Shown here: one piece after another, positions 16,684 through 26,532 of the stretch
Position numbering within the stretch: position 1 is the stretch's first letter
Layout of the letters: each line of letters opens with the position of its first letter
NCBI RefSeq assembly: GCF_001306175.1
Contig: NZ_LGKN01000003.1
Location: 186,001 to 250,000 of the forward strand
Origin: Ardenticatena maritima
Lineage (GTDB): Bacteria > Chloroflexota > Anaerolineae > Ardenticatenales > Ardenticatenaceae
Direction of reading: 5' to 3'
DNA length: 64,000 nt
Made by a program: the position numbers and the translations under genes
Notes under the pieces: generated by a model
Told to the model about the DNA's origin: nothing
Databases searched by the model: none
The model's input: the letters and a program-made list of their open reading frames with translations, nothing else

Positions 16684-17619
16684 GTGAAACCAACAAAGGC
16701 TTTTTTCATTGTGTACAACCCTGTGGCGGGGCGTGGGGGGGCACGCCGTCGGGCGGCGGCGGTGCAGGCATGGATGGAAGCCCGTGGGGCGATGTTTCAG
16801 ATGCAGGCGACGAATGCGCGGGGGGATGCGGTGCGCTTGGCGGCGAAAGCGGCGCGTGAAGGATGGCCTGTTGTTGTGGCAGTAGGCGGCGATGGCACCA
16901 TCAATGAAGTGGTGAACGGATTGTTGCATGCTGAGGATGAAGGTGTGGCGCTGCCCACGTTGGGTATTGTGCCCGCGGGCAGCGGCAACGATTTCGTCAA
17001 GGTGTTGGGGCTGTATCGGCAACCATTCGAGCGTGTGATGGATGTGTTGTGGCGGGCAACCCCGCGCGAGGTGGATGTAGGATGCGCCAATGGGCGCTAT
17101 TTCCTGAACGGCTTGGGCTGGGGCTTTGATGGTTTTGTTGCCGAAGAAGTCTACCGCATACGTCGTTTGCGCGGGTTTGCGGCGTATTTGTGGGCTGTGT
17201 TGAAAGTGTTGCCGCGATACCCAACGGCGCGTGTGCGCATGTGGCTGGATGAACGCCACCCCGTGGAACGGGATATCACCATGGTGGCGGTCACAAATGG
17301 ACCTTGCTACGGTGGGGGGTTTTGGATTTGCCCGCATGCCCGTGTGGATGATGGGTGGCTGGATGTGGCTCTCGCCGACGCCATGCGTCCATGGCACTTG
17401 TTGCCGCTTTTGCCGCGTGTGATGCGCGGCACACATGTTCATCACCCGCGCGTAGCGTTTGACAGGGCGCGTGAAGTGGTGTTGCAAAGCGACCGCCCTT
17501 TACCCTCCCAGGTTGATGGGGAATTGCTGGGCACAAATTTGGAAGAAATCCGCGTGCGCGTTTTTCCGCGCCGTCTTGCTGTGTTGGCAGATAACTTTGA
17601 GCAATCGACAACCAACTGA
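16684..17619 (+). CDS. Diacylglycerol kinase-family lipid kinase (YegS/DgkB-like)
   Basis: Phosphorylates diacylglycerol or a related lipid. The 311 residues show the DAGK catalytic fold: [12 protein letters not shown] at the N-terminus, the nucleotide loop [20 protein letters not shown], and [18 protein letters not shown]. The C-terminal beta domain has [16 protein letters not shown] and ends with SQVDGELLG. The start codon is GTG, set by the purine-rich GGGGGGAAGG just upstream; no in-frame ATG fits. It is the first of three closely spaced rightward genes. The lipid specificity is not readable. Confidence 0.9.
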   Translation: MKPTKAFFIVYNPVAGRGGARRRAAAVQAWMEARGAMFQMQATNARGDAVRLAAKAAREGWPVVVAVGGDGTINEVVNGLLHAEDEGVALPTLGIVPAGSGNDFVKVLGLYRQPFERVMDVLWRATPREVDVGCANGRYFLNGLGWGFDGFVAEEVYRIRRLRGFAAYLWAVLKVLPRYPTARVRMWLDERHPVERDITMVAVTNGPCYGGGFWICPHARVDDGWLDVALADAMRPWHLLPLLPRVMRGTHVHHPRVAFDRAREVVLQSDRPLPSQVDGELLGTNLEEIRVRVFPRRLAVLADNFEQSTTN

Positions 17620-17633
17620 AAGGAGCACACCTG

Positions 17634-18926
17634 ATGAATACACAAGCGTCGCAAGCTGCTTTTGAGGCGGCCAAGCGAGTGATTCCGGGTGGTGTCAATT
17701 CACCTGTGCGTGCCTTCAAGGGTGTGGGGGGAACGCCCCGTTTTATCGCGCGTGGCGAAGGACCTTACGTCTGGGACATTGACGGCAATCGTTACATTGA
17801 CTACGTGCTTTCGTGGGGTCCCCTGATTGCGGGGCATGCGCACCCCGATGTTGTGCGTGCGCTGTGCGAACAGGCGCAACGTGGCACCAGCTATGGCGCG
17901 CCAACCGTCCTGGAAACGGAGCTCGCCGAACTGGTTTGCGAGTTGGTGCCCTCGGTGGAGATGGTGCGCTTTGTCAACAGCGGCACAGAAGCCACCATGA
18001 GCGCGCTCCGATTGGCACGAGCGTACACGGGGCGCACCAAAATCGTCAAAATGCAGGGGCACTATCATGGTCATGCCGACTTTTTGCTGGTGGCGGCGGG
18101 AAGCGGCGTGACGACGTTGGGCTTGCCTGACAGTCCCGGCGTCCCCCCCGGCGTGGCGCAGGATACCATCATTGTGCCTTTCAACGACCTGGACGCCCTG
18201 CGTGCTGTTTTCGAGCAAATAGGTGATGAGATTGCCGCCGTGATTTTGGAGCCTGTGGCTGGCAATATGGGCGTTGTCCCGCCCCGGCCGGGGTATCTGG
18301 AAGGGGTGCGCGAGCTGACAGCGCGTTATGGCGCATTGCTCATCTTCGATGAAGTGATGACCGGCTTCCGTGTGGCGCTGGGGGGCGCGCAGGCGCTCTA
18401 CGGCATTCAGCCTGATTTGACGACATTGGGGAAGGTGATTGGCGGCGGGTTGCCGGTTGGGGCTTATGGCGGGCGTCGCGAGATTATGGAAATGGTAGCG
18501 CCGGCGGGTCCCATGTATCAGGCGGGGACACTGAGCGGCAATCCGCTCGCGATGGTCGCAGGATTGACGACGTTGCGGTTGATTCGCCGCCCAGGTGCTT
18601 TTGAAGCAATGGCGGCGCGCGCTGAACGATTGGCGCAAGGCATGCTTGAAACGGTGCGCCGTGCCGGTCTGCCGGCAACCGGGCACCAGGTGGGCACGAT
18701 GTTCAGCCTGTTCTTTACCGAGACGGATGTGGTGGATTACGCCACCGCCAAAACGAGCGATACGGCGCTTTATGCGCGCTTTTTCCACGCGTTGCTTGAG
18801 CGTGGCGTCTATCTTGCGCCCAGCCAGTTTGAAGCGGCGTTTCTCTCGCTGGTGCATGACGATGCCGTGATTGACGCAACGCTGGATGCCGTCGCCGAGG
18901 CGGTGATGACGCTGACAACCGAATAG
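17634..18926 (+). CDS. hemL: Glutamate-1-semialdehyde 2,1-aminomutase
   Basis: Converts glutamate-1-semialdehyde to 5-aminolevulinate in the C5 route to tetrapyrroles. The 430 residues are full length: [68 protein letters not shown] and the PLP-lysine region [18 protein letters not shown]. These separate it from other class III aminotransferases. AAAGGAG precedes the ATG. It is the only haem-pathway gene in the neighbourhood; a chelatase gene about 37 kb away is the only other tetrapyrrole gene in the window. Confidence 0.95.
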   Translation: MNTQASQAAFEAAKRVIPGGVNSPVRAFKGVGGTPRFIARGEGPYVWDIDGNRYIDYVLSWGPLIAGHAHPDVVRALCEQAQRGTSYGAPTVLETELAELVCELVPSVEMVRFVNSGTEATMSALRLARAYTGRTKIVKMQGHYHGHADFLLVAAGSGVTTLGLPDSPGVPPGVAQDTIIVPFNDLDALRAVFEQIGDEIAAVILEPVAGNMGVVPPRPGYLEGVRELTARYGALLIFDEVMTGFRVALGGAQALYGIQPDLTTLGKVIGGGLPVGAYGGRREIMEMVAPAGPMYQAGTLSGNPLAMVAGLTTLRLIRRPGAFEAMAARAERLAQGMLETVRRAGLPATGHQVGTMFSLFFTETDVVDYATAKTSDTALYARFFHALLERGVYLAPSQFEAAFLSLVHDDAVIDATLDAVAEAVMTLTTE

Positions 18927-18935
18927 GAGGCGAAG

Positions 18936-19748
18936 ATGCTGGAACGCTACACAACGGCTTTTCGCGCTTTGCGTTTTGCGCAACCCGAAGAGCGGATTTT
19001 GGAGGTTATCCTCGAAAATCCGCAGACATTGAACGCCGCCGATGCGGAGATGCACCGTGATTTGGCGGCTGTGTGGCGCGCCGTGGACGAAGACCCCGAT
19101 GTGGCGGTTGTGTTGGTGCGTGGCGCGAATGGCGTGTTTTCGTCGGGGGGCAGTTTCGATTTGATTGAGGAGATGATTGAAGATTACGACGTGCTGGTGC
19201 GTGTGTGGAAAGAAGCGCGTGATTTGGTGTACAACGTTATCAACTGCTCGAAACCCATTGTCGCAGCGATTGAGGGCGTGGCTGTGGGCGCTGGCCTGGC
19301 GGTGGCTCTGCTGGCGGATATTTCTGTGGCCGGCAAGCGGGCGCGTTTGCTGGATGGGCATACACGGTTGGGGGTTGCCGCTGGCGACCATGCGGCGATT
19401 ATTTGGCCGCTCTTGGTGGGGATGGCGAAAGCCAAGTACCACCTTCTGTTGAACGAACCGGTGTTTGGTGAAGATGGGGAGCGCATGGGGTTGGTCTCGT
19501 TGGCGGTGGAGGATGATGCGGTCTACGCAACCGCGCTCGATATTGCGCGGCGGCTGGCGGCGGGCTCGCCGACCGCCATTCGTTGGACCAAATATGCCTT
19601 GAATAACTGGCTGCGCGTTGCGGGCCCCATTTTCGATACCTCGTTGGCGCTCGAATTTTTGGGCTTTCGTGGGCCTGATGTGCGCGAAGGACTGGCGTCT
19701 TTGCGCGAAAAACGGCGCCCACGGTTTGAACCGAAGGCGCCGTTGTGA
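18936..19748 (+). CDS. Enoyl-CoA hydratase/isomerase family protein
   Basis: A crotonase-fold protein of 270 residues. The first oxyanion-hole block is [20 protein letters not shown] and the second is [21 protein letters not shown] Glu usually needed for hydration is not obvious after the second block, where [16 protein letters not shown] is seen. The H-x-x-L-G-V-x-x-G-D pattern is instead typical of hydratase-like proteins of unclear activity, so I leave the reaction open. AGGAGG precedes the ATG. It follows hemL by nine bases. Confidence 0.85.
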   Translation: MLERYTTAFRALRFAQPEERILEVILENPQTLNAADAEMHRDLAAVWRAVDEDPDVAVVLVRGANGVFSSGGSFDLIEEMIEDYDVLVRVWKEARDLVYNVINCSKPIVAAIEGVAVGAGLAVALLADISVAGKRARLLDGHTRLGVAAGDHAAIIWPLLVGMAKAKYHLLLNEPVFGEDGERMGLVSLAVEDDAVYATALDIARRLAAGSPTAIRWTKYALNNWLRVAGPIFDTSLALEFLGFRGPDVREGLASLREKRRPRFEPKAPL

Positions 19749-19769
19749 GCAACTGCGGCAAAAGCAGGG

Positions 19770-19794
19770 AGCGGGGCTACATTGTCGCCCCGCT
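19770..19794. terminator. Hairpin between convergent genes
   Basis: An 8-base stem AGCGGGGC/GCCCCGCT with a 9-base loop, followed by TGTTACTTGTT on the plus strand. It overlaps the last codon of the opposing subtilase gene. Confidence 0.5.
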
Positions 19795-21318
19795 TGTTAC
19801 TTGTTGGGGCGTCATATTTTGCAATGCCTGCGCGAAAGAAATTTCGGGCACTTCATCCCATGCACTCGGCGACGTTGCTGTTTGCCAGATATGCTGTTTG
19901 GGATTGGACGGCGGTGTTGGCAAGGAGAGCAAGCGAGCGAGCAAAGCCGCGACTTGCGGCGCGGCAAATGAAGTTCCGTGCCAACGCACCAGTTTATCGC
20001 CAATCGCATGGTAGGCCTGGCCGGGGACGCAGTCGGGATCGAGCAGGATACCGGTTGCCGGCGCGGCAAAGCGCCCCTCGTTGGAATAGCGCGCGAGGCG
20101 GTTGGGTTGCCCGGTGCCGGCAACCCCGAAAATGCGCTGGTAGGTGGCTTCGGTGTGGTAGTAATGCCCATAGGCGGCGGGTTCAGCCGGGTTTTCGTTA
20201 CGTCCCGCGGAATCGTTGCCGGCGGCGATCGTAAACCAGGCGCCTTGTTGGGCGGCTTCGTTGAGTGTGTAGAAGGTGCAACACGATTGCACGGTTTCGG
20301 CTTGCGTGCGGCGCAGCCCCAGGCTCAGGTTGAAGATGACTTTTTGCGGGTCGTGCAACAATGGCTTGCCGTCAACGGTGGGGTTGTTGAGGACCCAGGT
20401 GATTGCGCGGCGAATGTCGGTGCTGTATGTCACACCATGATTGTTGATGATGCGCACGCCAATCACTGTGGCTTCTGGGGCAAGGGTTTTGACAATTGAT
20501 GCCACCATGGTGCCGTGATAGGGGAGCAGGTCGTCAAAAGAGACAGTGCTTGTCGTGGGGGTGCTTTCGGGCAAGGGGGCGTAGGGGCAGTGTTCTTCAT
20601 CTTCATCTGGGGTTGTGTCGCGGCCGGTTTCCTCATCAATGTCGAAAAGTACCAGCGTATCCACGTAGGTGCCTGCCATATCGAGTTTATCCGGCTCGAA
20701 TGGCTTGTGCTCGCCAAAGTAGGGGAAGCAATCCAGAATGACAACCGTGACGCTGGCGCCTTTGGCTGACGATTGTTGGACGGTCGTGCTGGTTGCGCCA
20801 ATGCGCTGGAAGAGCGGTTGTGTGGCGAGCGCGTTGGGGGTTTTGTCAACCAGTGCCGGCAGCGTCTGCGGTGCGGGATTGCCCTCGTTCGGCGCGGGGT
20901 TGCCCTCGTTTGGTGCCGGGTTGCCCTCATTCGGCGCAGGGTTGCCTTCGTTGGGGTTGATGAAGACATCATCTTCACACACACGCACACGGACAGAGTT
21001 GGGGTTTTGGGCGAGGTGGGCGTTGATGATTGAGAGCGCTTTGTCCACGGGCTTGTGCTTCGTGTAGCGATACGTACGTACTTCCATGGAGGGGGTGGCG
21101 CCGTCTGAATCGCTCACATCCACTTCACGCCAGTTCCCATTTTTGCGCTTGACAACGATGGGGGGAGTGTCGGGTTGGCGTGTAATTGTCCCCAAGGCTT
21201 TCAAAGTTTTGAGGGATGCTTCGGCTTCGTCAAGCGCCTGTGTGGGACCACTCAACGTAAAGGTGTGCGTGCGACATCGCTTGAACGGCTTTTTGGGTTT
21301 GGGGGGAAACTTCTTCAT
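19777..21318 (-). CDS. Subtilisin-like serine protease (S8) with N-terminal domain and EGNPAPN repeats
   Basis: The 513 residues have no signal peptide, so it is probably cytoplasmic. Residues 1-115 form an unrecognised domain. A 7-residue Pro/Asn repeat (121-151) acts as a linker. The S8 catalytic domain follows: Asp196 in [11 protein letters not shown], His268 in [13 protein letters not shown], oxyanion Asn368 in [10 protein letters not shown] and nucleophile Ser450 in [17 protein letters not shown]. All four are intact, so an active protease is predicted. An acidic insert ([19 protein letters not shown]) sits between Asp and His. AAGGAGG precedes the chosen ATG. It is the last of three leftward genes, after a zinc-finger protein and a TPR-CHAT protease, 114 bases downstream of the latter. 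Confidence 0.9.
   Translation of the reverse strand: MKKFPPKPKKPFKRCRTHTFTLSGPTQALDEAEASLKTLKALGTITRQPDTPPIVVKRKNGNWREVDVSDSDGATPSMEVRTYRYTKHKPVDKALSIINAHLAQNPNSVRVRVCEDDVFINPNEGNPAPNEGNPAPNEGNPAPNEGNPAPQTLPALVDKTPNALATQPLFQRIGATSTTVQQSSAKGASVTVVILDCFPYFGEHKPFEPDKLDMAGTYVDTLVLFDIDEETGRDTTPDEDEEHCPYAPLPESTPTTSTVSFDDLLPYHGTMVASIVKTLAPEATVIGVRIINNHGVTYSTDIRRAITWVLNNPTVDGKPLLHDPQKVIFNLSLGLRRTQAETVQSCCTFYTLNEAAQQGAWFTIAAGNDSAGRNENPAEPAAYGHYYHTEATYQRIFGVAGTGQPNRLARYSNEGRFAAPATGILLDPDCVPGQAYHAIGDKLVRWHGTSFAAPQVAALLARLLSLPTPPSNPKQHIWQTATSPSAWDEVPEISFAQALQNMTPQQVTSGATM
20866..20958 (-). repeat. In-frame 21-bp repeats encoding EGNPAPN
   Basis: Four nearly identical 21-base units in tandem in the subtilase gene, differing mainly at third codon positions. 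They encode a Pro-rich flexible linker. Confidence 0.9.
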
Positions 21319-21432
21319 GAAAACAACCTCCTTGGCACATATCTGTTCTTTGAAAAACCGCCATACAGCATGAAAAACCCGGAGATGGTTCAAAGCCATC
21401 CCTGGGTGATACGCTATGGTGTTGAAAAGGCG

Positions 21433-24354
21433 TTAGAGGAGTGGTTGGAAGGCGTCCCCCATGGCGGTGAATGCCGCCCAGTAGAAGGGATGGGCAAATT
21501 GCGGGTGGGCAATGGCTTCACGTTGAACAGCGGCGAGGGCTTCGGCAGGGGAAGAGCCTTTCAAAAGGTGCTCGTAAAATGTTTGCATCAATGTGAATGT
21601 GCTTTCGTCGCTAATACGCCACAGGCTGATGAGCATGCTTTGTACACCGGCGTGCAAAGCGGCGCTACTCAGCCCCATAAATTCGTCGCCGGGGTGGACG
21701 ACGCCCAACCCCGATTCACAGGCGCTCAGGACCAGAAGTCCTGTGGGGATAGACATCATCGTCAAATCAAGTGCGGTCAAATCGCCGTCCGCCAGCGTAA
21801 TGGACGAGAATTGCGGTGCATCACTACGCACAATGCCATGCGCGGCAATGTGGCGTACTGGGCGTGGTTCGCGTCCCAGGGCATCACTGGTTGCTTCGTC
21901 TTCGATGTACAGGTCGGCTTGCAACATGTCGGCGATCAAAGCCGCTTCGCGGTGGACGTAGGGCAGTGCGCCTTGCAGGCTATACGCCAACACTTGCGAG
22001 GTGTAGGTGTAAACAAGTTGCTTGCGTCGTTCTTGCAGAATGCGCAGAATGGCGGCACTGGGGAGCCGACTGACGGCTGTGCGTTCCACAAGGTACGTGT
22101 TCGTTTCACTGTCATACATTGCCGAAAAAGGTACGTAGTACGTGGGACCATGTGGGACAATGTAGAGCCGTTGGGCTGATGCAAAGGTGTCTTGCAGTGG
22201 GCGCAACAGCAAGTCGTAAAAACGCGCCAACAAGCGTTGGATTTGTGGCGTTGTGTGGGCAACGTCGCGGTGATGAACAAACTCATGCGTGGTGTAGTTG
22301 AGTTGTAAGCGCCACCGTGCCAGGAGTTTTTGATAGGCTTTGAGCGGCGCGAGTTGGCGTATTTCAATATGCCCGCCTGGTTGAACAACACAAGCGTGGA
22401 GCACGCCGTCCACAGTAAAGTACTCGATGAGGTTCGTGTGTGGCGGCAGGTCTGGAATATCGCGTTCGACGGTGGCGAAAAGTGGTTGTTGCCTGTAAGC
22501 AGCATTCCGGACTTCAAGTTCGCGGATGAGGGTTGCGATACGCTGTTCAAGCGTGCGGGCTTCGGCTTGCCATTGTTGACGTCGTTCTTCGGTGAACGTA
22601 TCGCGGTAGTCCAGACCGATGTTGTGTGCAAGGTGCTGCTGTACCCAGCGGAGTTGTTCGCGCAGGGTGTTGATGTTTTCGACGATAGCGCGATCGTTTT
22701 CATCCAGCGCTTTGATGGGCGTTTCGTCGGTTTGGGTGGCGAACAAGTCAAGCATGGCGCGCGCCCGCGCCCGCTCAACAAGATAAAATGTTTCGAGAGG
22801 GTTGTTTTGCTGCAGTGCAAGGCGGATGGCGTCTTCAAAGACGGCCAGTTTGTCGCTGAGGAAGGTGGCACGCAGCCCGAGCGCCAGGGTGGTGCGCATT
22901 TCTTCAATGCGGGTAATGGCGCTCTCAAAAAAGGTGCGCGCGTTTTCACTATCTTGCTCGGCGCAGGCGCAGCGCCCCAGTCCGTGCAAGGCGGGAATAG
23001 CCAGCCAGTCAAGTCCTTCGGCTTCCGCCATGGTTGCTACATCGCGATAGGTGCGGCGGGCTTCCTCAATGTTGCCACGGCGCTCTAACGCTTCGGCATA
23101 GACGAGTGCTGTTTGCGCATATTCCACAGGGAGTTGCTGGTTTTCAAAGATATGCATTGCCTGTTGGGCAAAATGCAGCGCATTGGGCAGGTCGTTGCTT
23201 TCGAGAGCGAGTTGGGCTTGTGTTTTCCAAGCAACAGCCAGCCAGCGCGTATTGTCCAGTTGTGTCAAGAGGTCAATCGCGCGTGCGACATCGGTTTGGG
23301 CGGCGTCAAGTGCGCCCTGCGCGCGCAATGCTTGCGCGCGGTAGAGGTGTGCCACCGCCATTTCAAATTCGTAGCCGGCGTCGAAAGTCGCACATCGTTC
23401 AAGAATGGCTTGGGCGCTGTGGATAACATCATCCCACGCGTTGAGCGCCAGCCAGCATTGTGTGGCAAAAAGTTCTTCGACAATGTAGTCGCGTTCGGCG
23501 TTCGCTTCCTGGAAGGCGTCGCGGGCTTTTTGGAAGTAGTGCAGCGCATCATTGTAGCGCCCCAGGAAGAAGTACGTAATGCCGATGCTATCGAATGCTT
23601 TGCCCCGTGGGATAGAGCCGCTGAGTGTGTTGGCAATTTCCAGCGCCTTGAAGACTGAATCGAGCGCCTCATGGAAGCGGTCCATGTCGCGCAGGGCGTT
23701 GGAGCGGTTGAGATAGGTGCGGAAGCGTTGCTCGGTGTGGAAGGTACGCTCATCTTCGCTACGGAAAGAAGTTTGCCCTTCGAGCATGGCCACGATTTCG
23801 TTGTAAATCTCCAGCGCCGTGGCGGTGTCCCCTTTGCGCTGGCAGGCAATCGCCATGTTGTTTGACGCGCGCACAAACGTTACCCAGTCGTTGTGGCTTT
23901 TCGCCATACGGCGCACGCCTTCGCCGATTTCCAGGGCTTCATCGTAGCGCCCCAGCATGCCCAGGACATAGACCTGCGCGATAAGCGCATTGATGCGGTA
24001 TGTGTGGTCGTTTCCTTCAATACAGGCTTCGACAGCGGCGCGGTACAATCCCAAAGCGCGCGCAAAATGCCCTTTGCCGAATGCGTATACGTTGGCAATA
24101 GCCATCAAGCCAAGGGCGCGATGAACAGGGTGGCGCGTTATTTTTTCGGCGGCTTCTACAATGCTTTCGGCAAGCGCCAGTGCGTGGTCGGTATCACGCC
24201 AGATGTGGCGTGTGGCTTCATCTTTGAGTTCGTTGAAGAAGTCCGTCGTCAACAAGTGGGCGTGTTGTTGCAGAAAGGGCACCCTCTCCGCCTGTGGAAG
24301 TGTTGCCCATTGCGCAATGACGCTTTCTTGCTGGTTCGTGTTCGTGGTGCTCAT
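21433..24354 (-). CDS. TPR-repeat protein with C-terminal CHAT (caspase-like) protease domain
   Basis: 973 residues. About 1-480 are helical TPR-like repeats (for example RALGLYRAAVEACIEGND, FLGRYNDALHYFQKARDAF). A coiled region around 520-610 includes the CHAT-associated LVERARARAMLDLFA. The C-terminal domain is a CHAT clan-CD cysteine protease: LYIVPHGPTYYVPFSAMYD, then the catalytic His of RHIAAHG (about 839) and Cys of LVLSACESGLG (about 879). Both catalytic residues are present. The second in-frame ATG has GAGGAC upstream and is used here. The zinc-finger gene ends just before it. The TPR part probably senses a partner and releases CHAT activity; target unknown. Confidence 0.92.
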   Translation of the reverse strand: MSTTNTNQQESVIAQWATLPQAERVPFLQQHAHLLTTDFFNELKDEATRHIWRDTDHALALAESIVEAAEKITRHPVHRALGLMAIANVYAFGKGHFARALGLYRAAVEACIEGNDHTYRINALIAQVYVLGMLGRYDEALEIGEGVRRMAKSHNDWVTFVRASNNMAIACQRKGDTATALEIYNEIVAMLEGQTSFRSEDERTFHTEQRFRTYLNRSNALRDMDRFHEALDSVFKALEIANTLSGSIPRGKAFDSIGITYFFLGRYNDALHYFQKARDAFQEANAERDYIVEELFATQCWLALNAWDDVIHSAQAILERCATFDAGYEFEMAVAHLYRAQALRAQGALDAAQTDVARAIDLLTQLDNTRWLAVAWKTQAQLALESNDLPNALHFAQQAMHIFENQQLPVEYAQTALVYAEALERRGNIEEARRTYRDVATMAEAEGLDWLAIPALHGLGRCACAEQDSENARTFFESAITRIEEMRTTLALGLRATFLSDKLAVFEDAIRLALQQNNPLETFYLVERARARAMLDLFATQTDETPIKALDENDRAIVENINTLREQLRWVQQHLAHNIGLDYRDTFTEERRQQWQAEARTLEQRIATLIRELEVRNAAYRQQPLFATVERDIPDLPPHTNLIEYFTVDGVLHACVVQPGGHIEIRQLAPLKAYQKLLARWRLQLNYTTHEFVHHRDVAHTTPQIQRLLARFYDLLLRPLQDTFASAQRLYIVPHGPTYYVPFSAMYDSETNTYLVERTAVSRLPSAAILRILQERRKQLVYTYTSQVLAYSLQGALPYVHREAALIADMLQADLYIEDEATSDALGREPRPVRHIAAHGIVRSDAPQFSSITLADGDLTALDLTMMSIPTGLLVLSACESGLGVVHPGDEFMGLSSAALHAGVQSMLISLWRISDESTFTLMQTFYEHLLKGSSPAEALAAVQREAIAHPQFAHPFYWAAFTAMGDAFQPLL

Positions 24355-24364
24355 ACACACGTCC

Positions 24365-25075
24365 TCAGGCAATGGCTATGTCGGGAAGGTACAGGGCGGT
24401 TTCACCATCACTGATGAGCAGATTGTAGGTGCCTGTGGGCAGATTGTCGAATGCAAAAAGCGCTTCATCGTCAATTTCGCTATTCAGGACGGGGGTGGCT
24501 GTGCCATACAGCAAGACATTTCGCAAGCGTTGATTGGTTTTATTGATCAACATGCCTTGCATTTGGTAGCGATTGGGCATTTCATCGGAAGGAGCAATCC
24601 CAATCATGATGTCGGCGATATCTGTGTGGAAAAGATACGGCGCGATAGCCTGCGCCCCGCGCAAGGGGGCTGTGTCCGGCATAGGGGCGGATGCCGGCGT
24701 GGCGCGCAAAACCCGCATGTGTGCACGCAAGGCGTCTGTCAGGGTGGCGAAACTGGGGCAGGCAAGCGGCAGTTGGGCGAGGTGCGTCAGCATGTGCCAC
24801 TCGGCGCGACAGTCGGCGCACTTTGCCAGGTGTTGAGCAATGTGGAGAGAGGCGGTGCCCTGCATGGCCGCTTCGCTCAACTCGTCTGGTGAGGGGCAAG
24901 GCGCACGGAAGAGGTTTTGTGTGAGCGCCACCAACGCCATACGCATCTCTTGCCGACTAGCCTGACAGGCTGGGCAGATGGCGAGATGTTCGTAAGCCGT
25001 CGGGGGTGCATCGCCATATAACGTCTGCATGATGACTTCGGGCGTGAGGTGGGTGAGAAGCGTTTGTTTCGGCAT
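24365..25075 (-). CDS. Anti-sigma-like protein with two zinc-finger (HCC) motifs and C-terminal beta domain
   Basis: 236 residues. Two copies of the H-x3-C-x2-C motif used by zf-HC2/ZAS anti-sigma factors are visible: His30/Cys34/Cys37 (HLAICPACQ) and His82/Cys86/Cys89 (HLAKCADCR). There is no membrane helix. The C-terminal 90 residues look like a small beta-sandwich ending FDNLPTGTYNLLISDGETAL, similar to domains found beside CHAT proteins in related bacteria. No sigma factor gene is in the window. GGAGC precedes the chosen ATG. It is first in the protease cluster, which suggests it is a regulator or a cleavage target of the CHAT protein; that is an inference. Confidence 0.75.
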   Translation of the reverse strand: MPKQTLLTHLTPEVIMQTLYGDAPPTAYEHLAICPACQASRQEMRMALVALTQNLFRAPCPSPDELSEAAMQGTASLHIAQHLAKCADCRAEWHMLTHLAQLPLACPSFATLTDALRAHMRVLRATPASAPMPDTAPLRGAQAIAPYLFHTDIADIMIGIAPSDEMPNRYQMQGMLINKTNQRLRNVLLYGTATPVLNSEIDDEALFAFDNLPTGTYNLLISDGETALYLPDIAIA

Positions 25076-25159
25076 CGTCTTGCTCCAAAAGTTTGTGCGC
25101 ATTTATTGATTCTGGTGCACTAAACGCATAGGGGGATGGTTTTGGGGAAGAAAGCGTGT

Positions 25160-25187
25160 TTGATAGCGGGCGGCTTTGTTGTACAAT
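25160..25187 (+). promoter_or_regulatory. Predicted promoter for the GH1 gene
   Basis: TTGATA, 16 bases, TACAAT, about 45 bases before the ATG, in the divergent spacer with the zinc-finger gene. Confidence 0.6.
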
Positions 25188-25231
25188 TTCGCGCGCTCAA
25201 AGTGGCTCTATGACAACGAAAGGAAGGCTCT

Positions 25232-26524
25232 ATGTCCACACACTTTCCGCAAGATTTTTTCTGGGGGGCTGCCACAGCCTCGCACCAGGTGGAAGGCGGC
25301 AATTGGCGCAATGATTGGTGGCAGTGGGAAACAGCCCATCCCGACATTATTGATGACGCCAGCCGAAGCGGCGCCGCGTGTGATTGGTGGCAGGGACGCG
25401 CCGAAGATGACTTAGCGCAAGCCGCCGCGCTTGGGCAGAATGCGCACCGTATGAGCCTGGAATGGAGCCGCCTGGAACCGGAGCCGGGGCAGTTTGATGA
25501 GGCGGCTTTTGCACGGTATCGTGATATTTTGAGCCACATGCACACTCTGGGACTGACGCCGTTTGTGACGCTCTACCACTTTACATTGCCCCAATGGGCA
25601 ACCGCCATGGGCGGCTGGACAAACCCCACGTTGATTGACCGCCTTGCCGCGTTGGCTGAGGCGTGCGCAACGCGGCTGGGTGACCTGGTGCCGTTCTGGA
25701 TCACCATCAACGAGCCCATGGTGCTGGCGTTTCAGGCCTATGCCGGCACGCGCTGGCCGCCTGGCATGGGCAATTTTGGCGCGGGCATTACCGCATTGCG
25801 CCATCTGTTGCAAGCGCATGCGGTGGTGTATCGTCTCTTCAAGCGCATCCAGCCTGAGGCGCAGGTGGGTATTGCGTTGAATGTGCCGCATTTTGTGCCA
25901 GCGCGCGCCGCGCACCCCCTTGATCGTGTGGTCACGTGGTTGCAAGATTGGCTGTTCAACGGCGTGAAACTGCATGCGCTGGTACGTGGGGAATTTGCGC
26001 CCCCACTGGCATGGCCTGCCCAACCAGCACCAGATATCGCCAACACGTTCGATTTTCTGGGGTTAAATTTCTACGGGCGGTATGATGTCATGTTCGATTG
26101 GCGTGCTCCCGCCATGTTGTTTGGGCGGCATGTGCAGCAGCCGACGGTACGTTTGGAACACAACGATTGGGGACAGCCAGACCCGCTGGCATTTGCGGCA
26201 AGCATCAAGCGGTTGGCGGCGGCGGGAAAACCGGTCTATGTCACCGAGAATGGCGTGCTGGATAACGCCGATGACGACCGTTTGCGCCAGCGTGTTTTGA
26301 AAGAGATGCTTGGGGCACTCAAACGCTTGCGCCGCGAAGGCGTGGATGTGCGTGGATACTTCTTCTGGTCTTTGGTGGACAATTACGAATGGGCGGAAGG
26401 GTGGCGCGCCCGTTTTGGATTGATTGGCGTAAACCCATATACTCAGGCGCGTTTTTTGAAACCCAGTGCGCATCTCTATGCGGCTATTTGCCGTGGTGAA
26501 ATGGATGTTGAAGAAGTGGGATAG
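25232..26524 (+). CDS. Glycoside hydrolase family 1 (beta-glucosidase/galactosidase-like)
   Basis: Hydrolyses beta-linked glycosides with retention. The 430 residues have the GH1 start FPQDFFWGAATASHQVEGGN, then HRMSLEWSRLEPEPGQFDE and TLYHFTLPQWA. The acid/base Glu is in WITINEPMV (about 160) and the nucleophile Glu in VYVTENGVLD (about 338). Both are in place. Sugar specificity cannot be called. It has its own promoter and AAAGGAAGG before the ATG. The K+ transporter gene follows after eight bases, so they may share a transcript without a clear functional link. Confidence 0.93.
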   Translation: MSTHFPQDFFWGAATASHQVEGGNWRNDWWQWETAHPDIIDDASRSGAACDWWQGRAEDDLAQAAALGQNAHRMSLEWSRLEPEPGQFDEAAFARYRDILSHMHTLGLTPFVTLYHFTLPQWATAMGGWTNPTLIDRLAALAEACATRLGDLVPFWITINEPMVLAFQAYAGTRWPPGMGNFGAGITALRHLLQAHAVVYRLFKRIQPEAQVGIALNVPHFVPARAAHPLDRVVTWLQDWLFNGVKLHALVRGEFAPPLAWPAQPAPDIANTFDFLGLNFYGRYDVMFDWRAPAMLFGRHVQQPTVRLEHNDWGQPDPLAFAASIKRLAAAGKPVYVTENGVLDNADDDRLRQRVLKEMLGALKRLRREGVDVRGYFFWSLVDNYEWAEGWRARFGLIGVNPYTQARFLKPSAHLYAAICRGEMDVEEVG

Positions 26525-26532
26525 CAACTTCT

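Noticed and set aside
17700-19442. A 580-codon minus-strand open frame
   Set aside because: It is antisense to hemL and the enoyl-CoA hydratase gene, both fully conserved; His/Arg-rich composition is typical of a shadow frame.
20866-20958. A short CRISPR-like direct repeat
   Set aside because: The 21-base units are contiguous with no spacers and translate in frame to a linker.
21433-24354. A type III-E CRISPR (Craspase) TPR-CHAT protein
   Set aside because: There is no gRAMP/Cas7-11-like gene, no CRISPR repeat and no Csx30/31-like partner nearby; only the general TPR-CHAT layout is shared.
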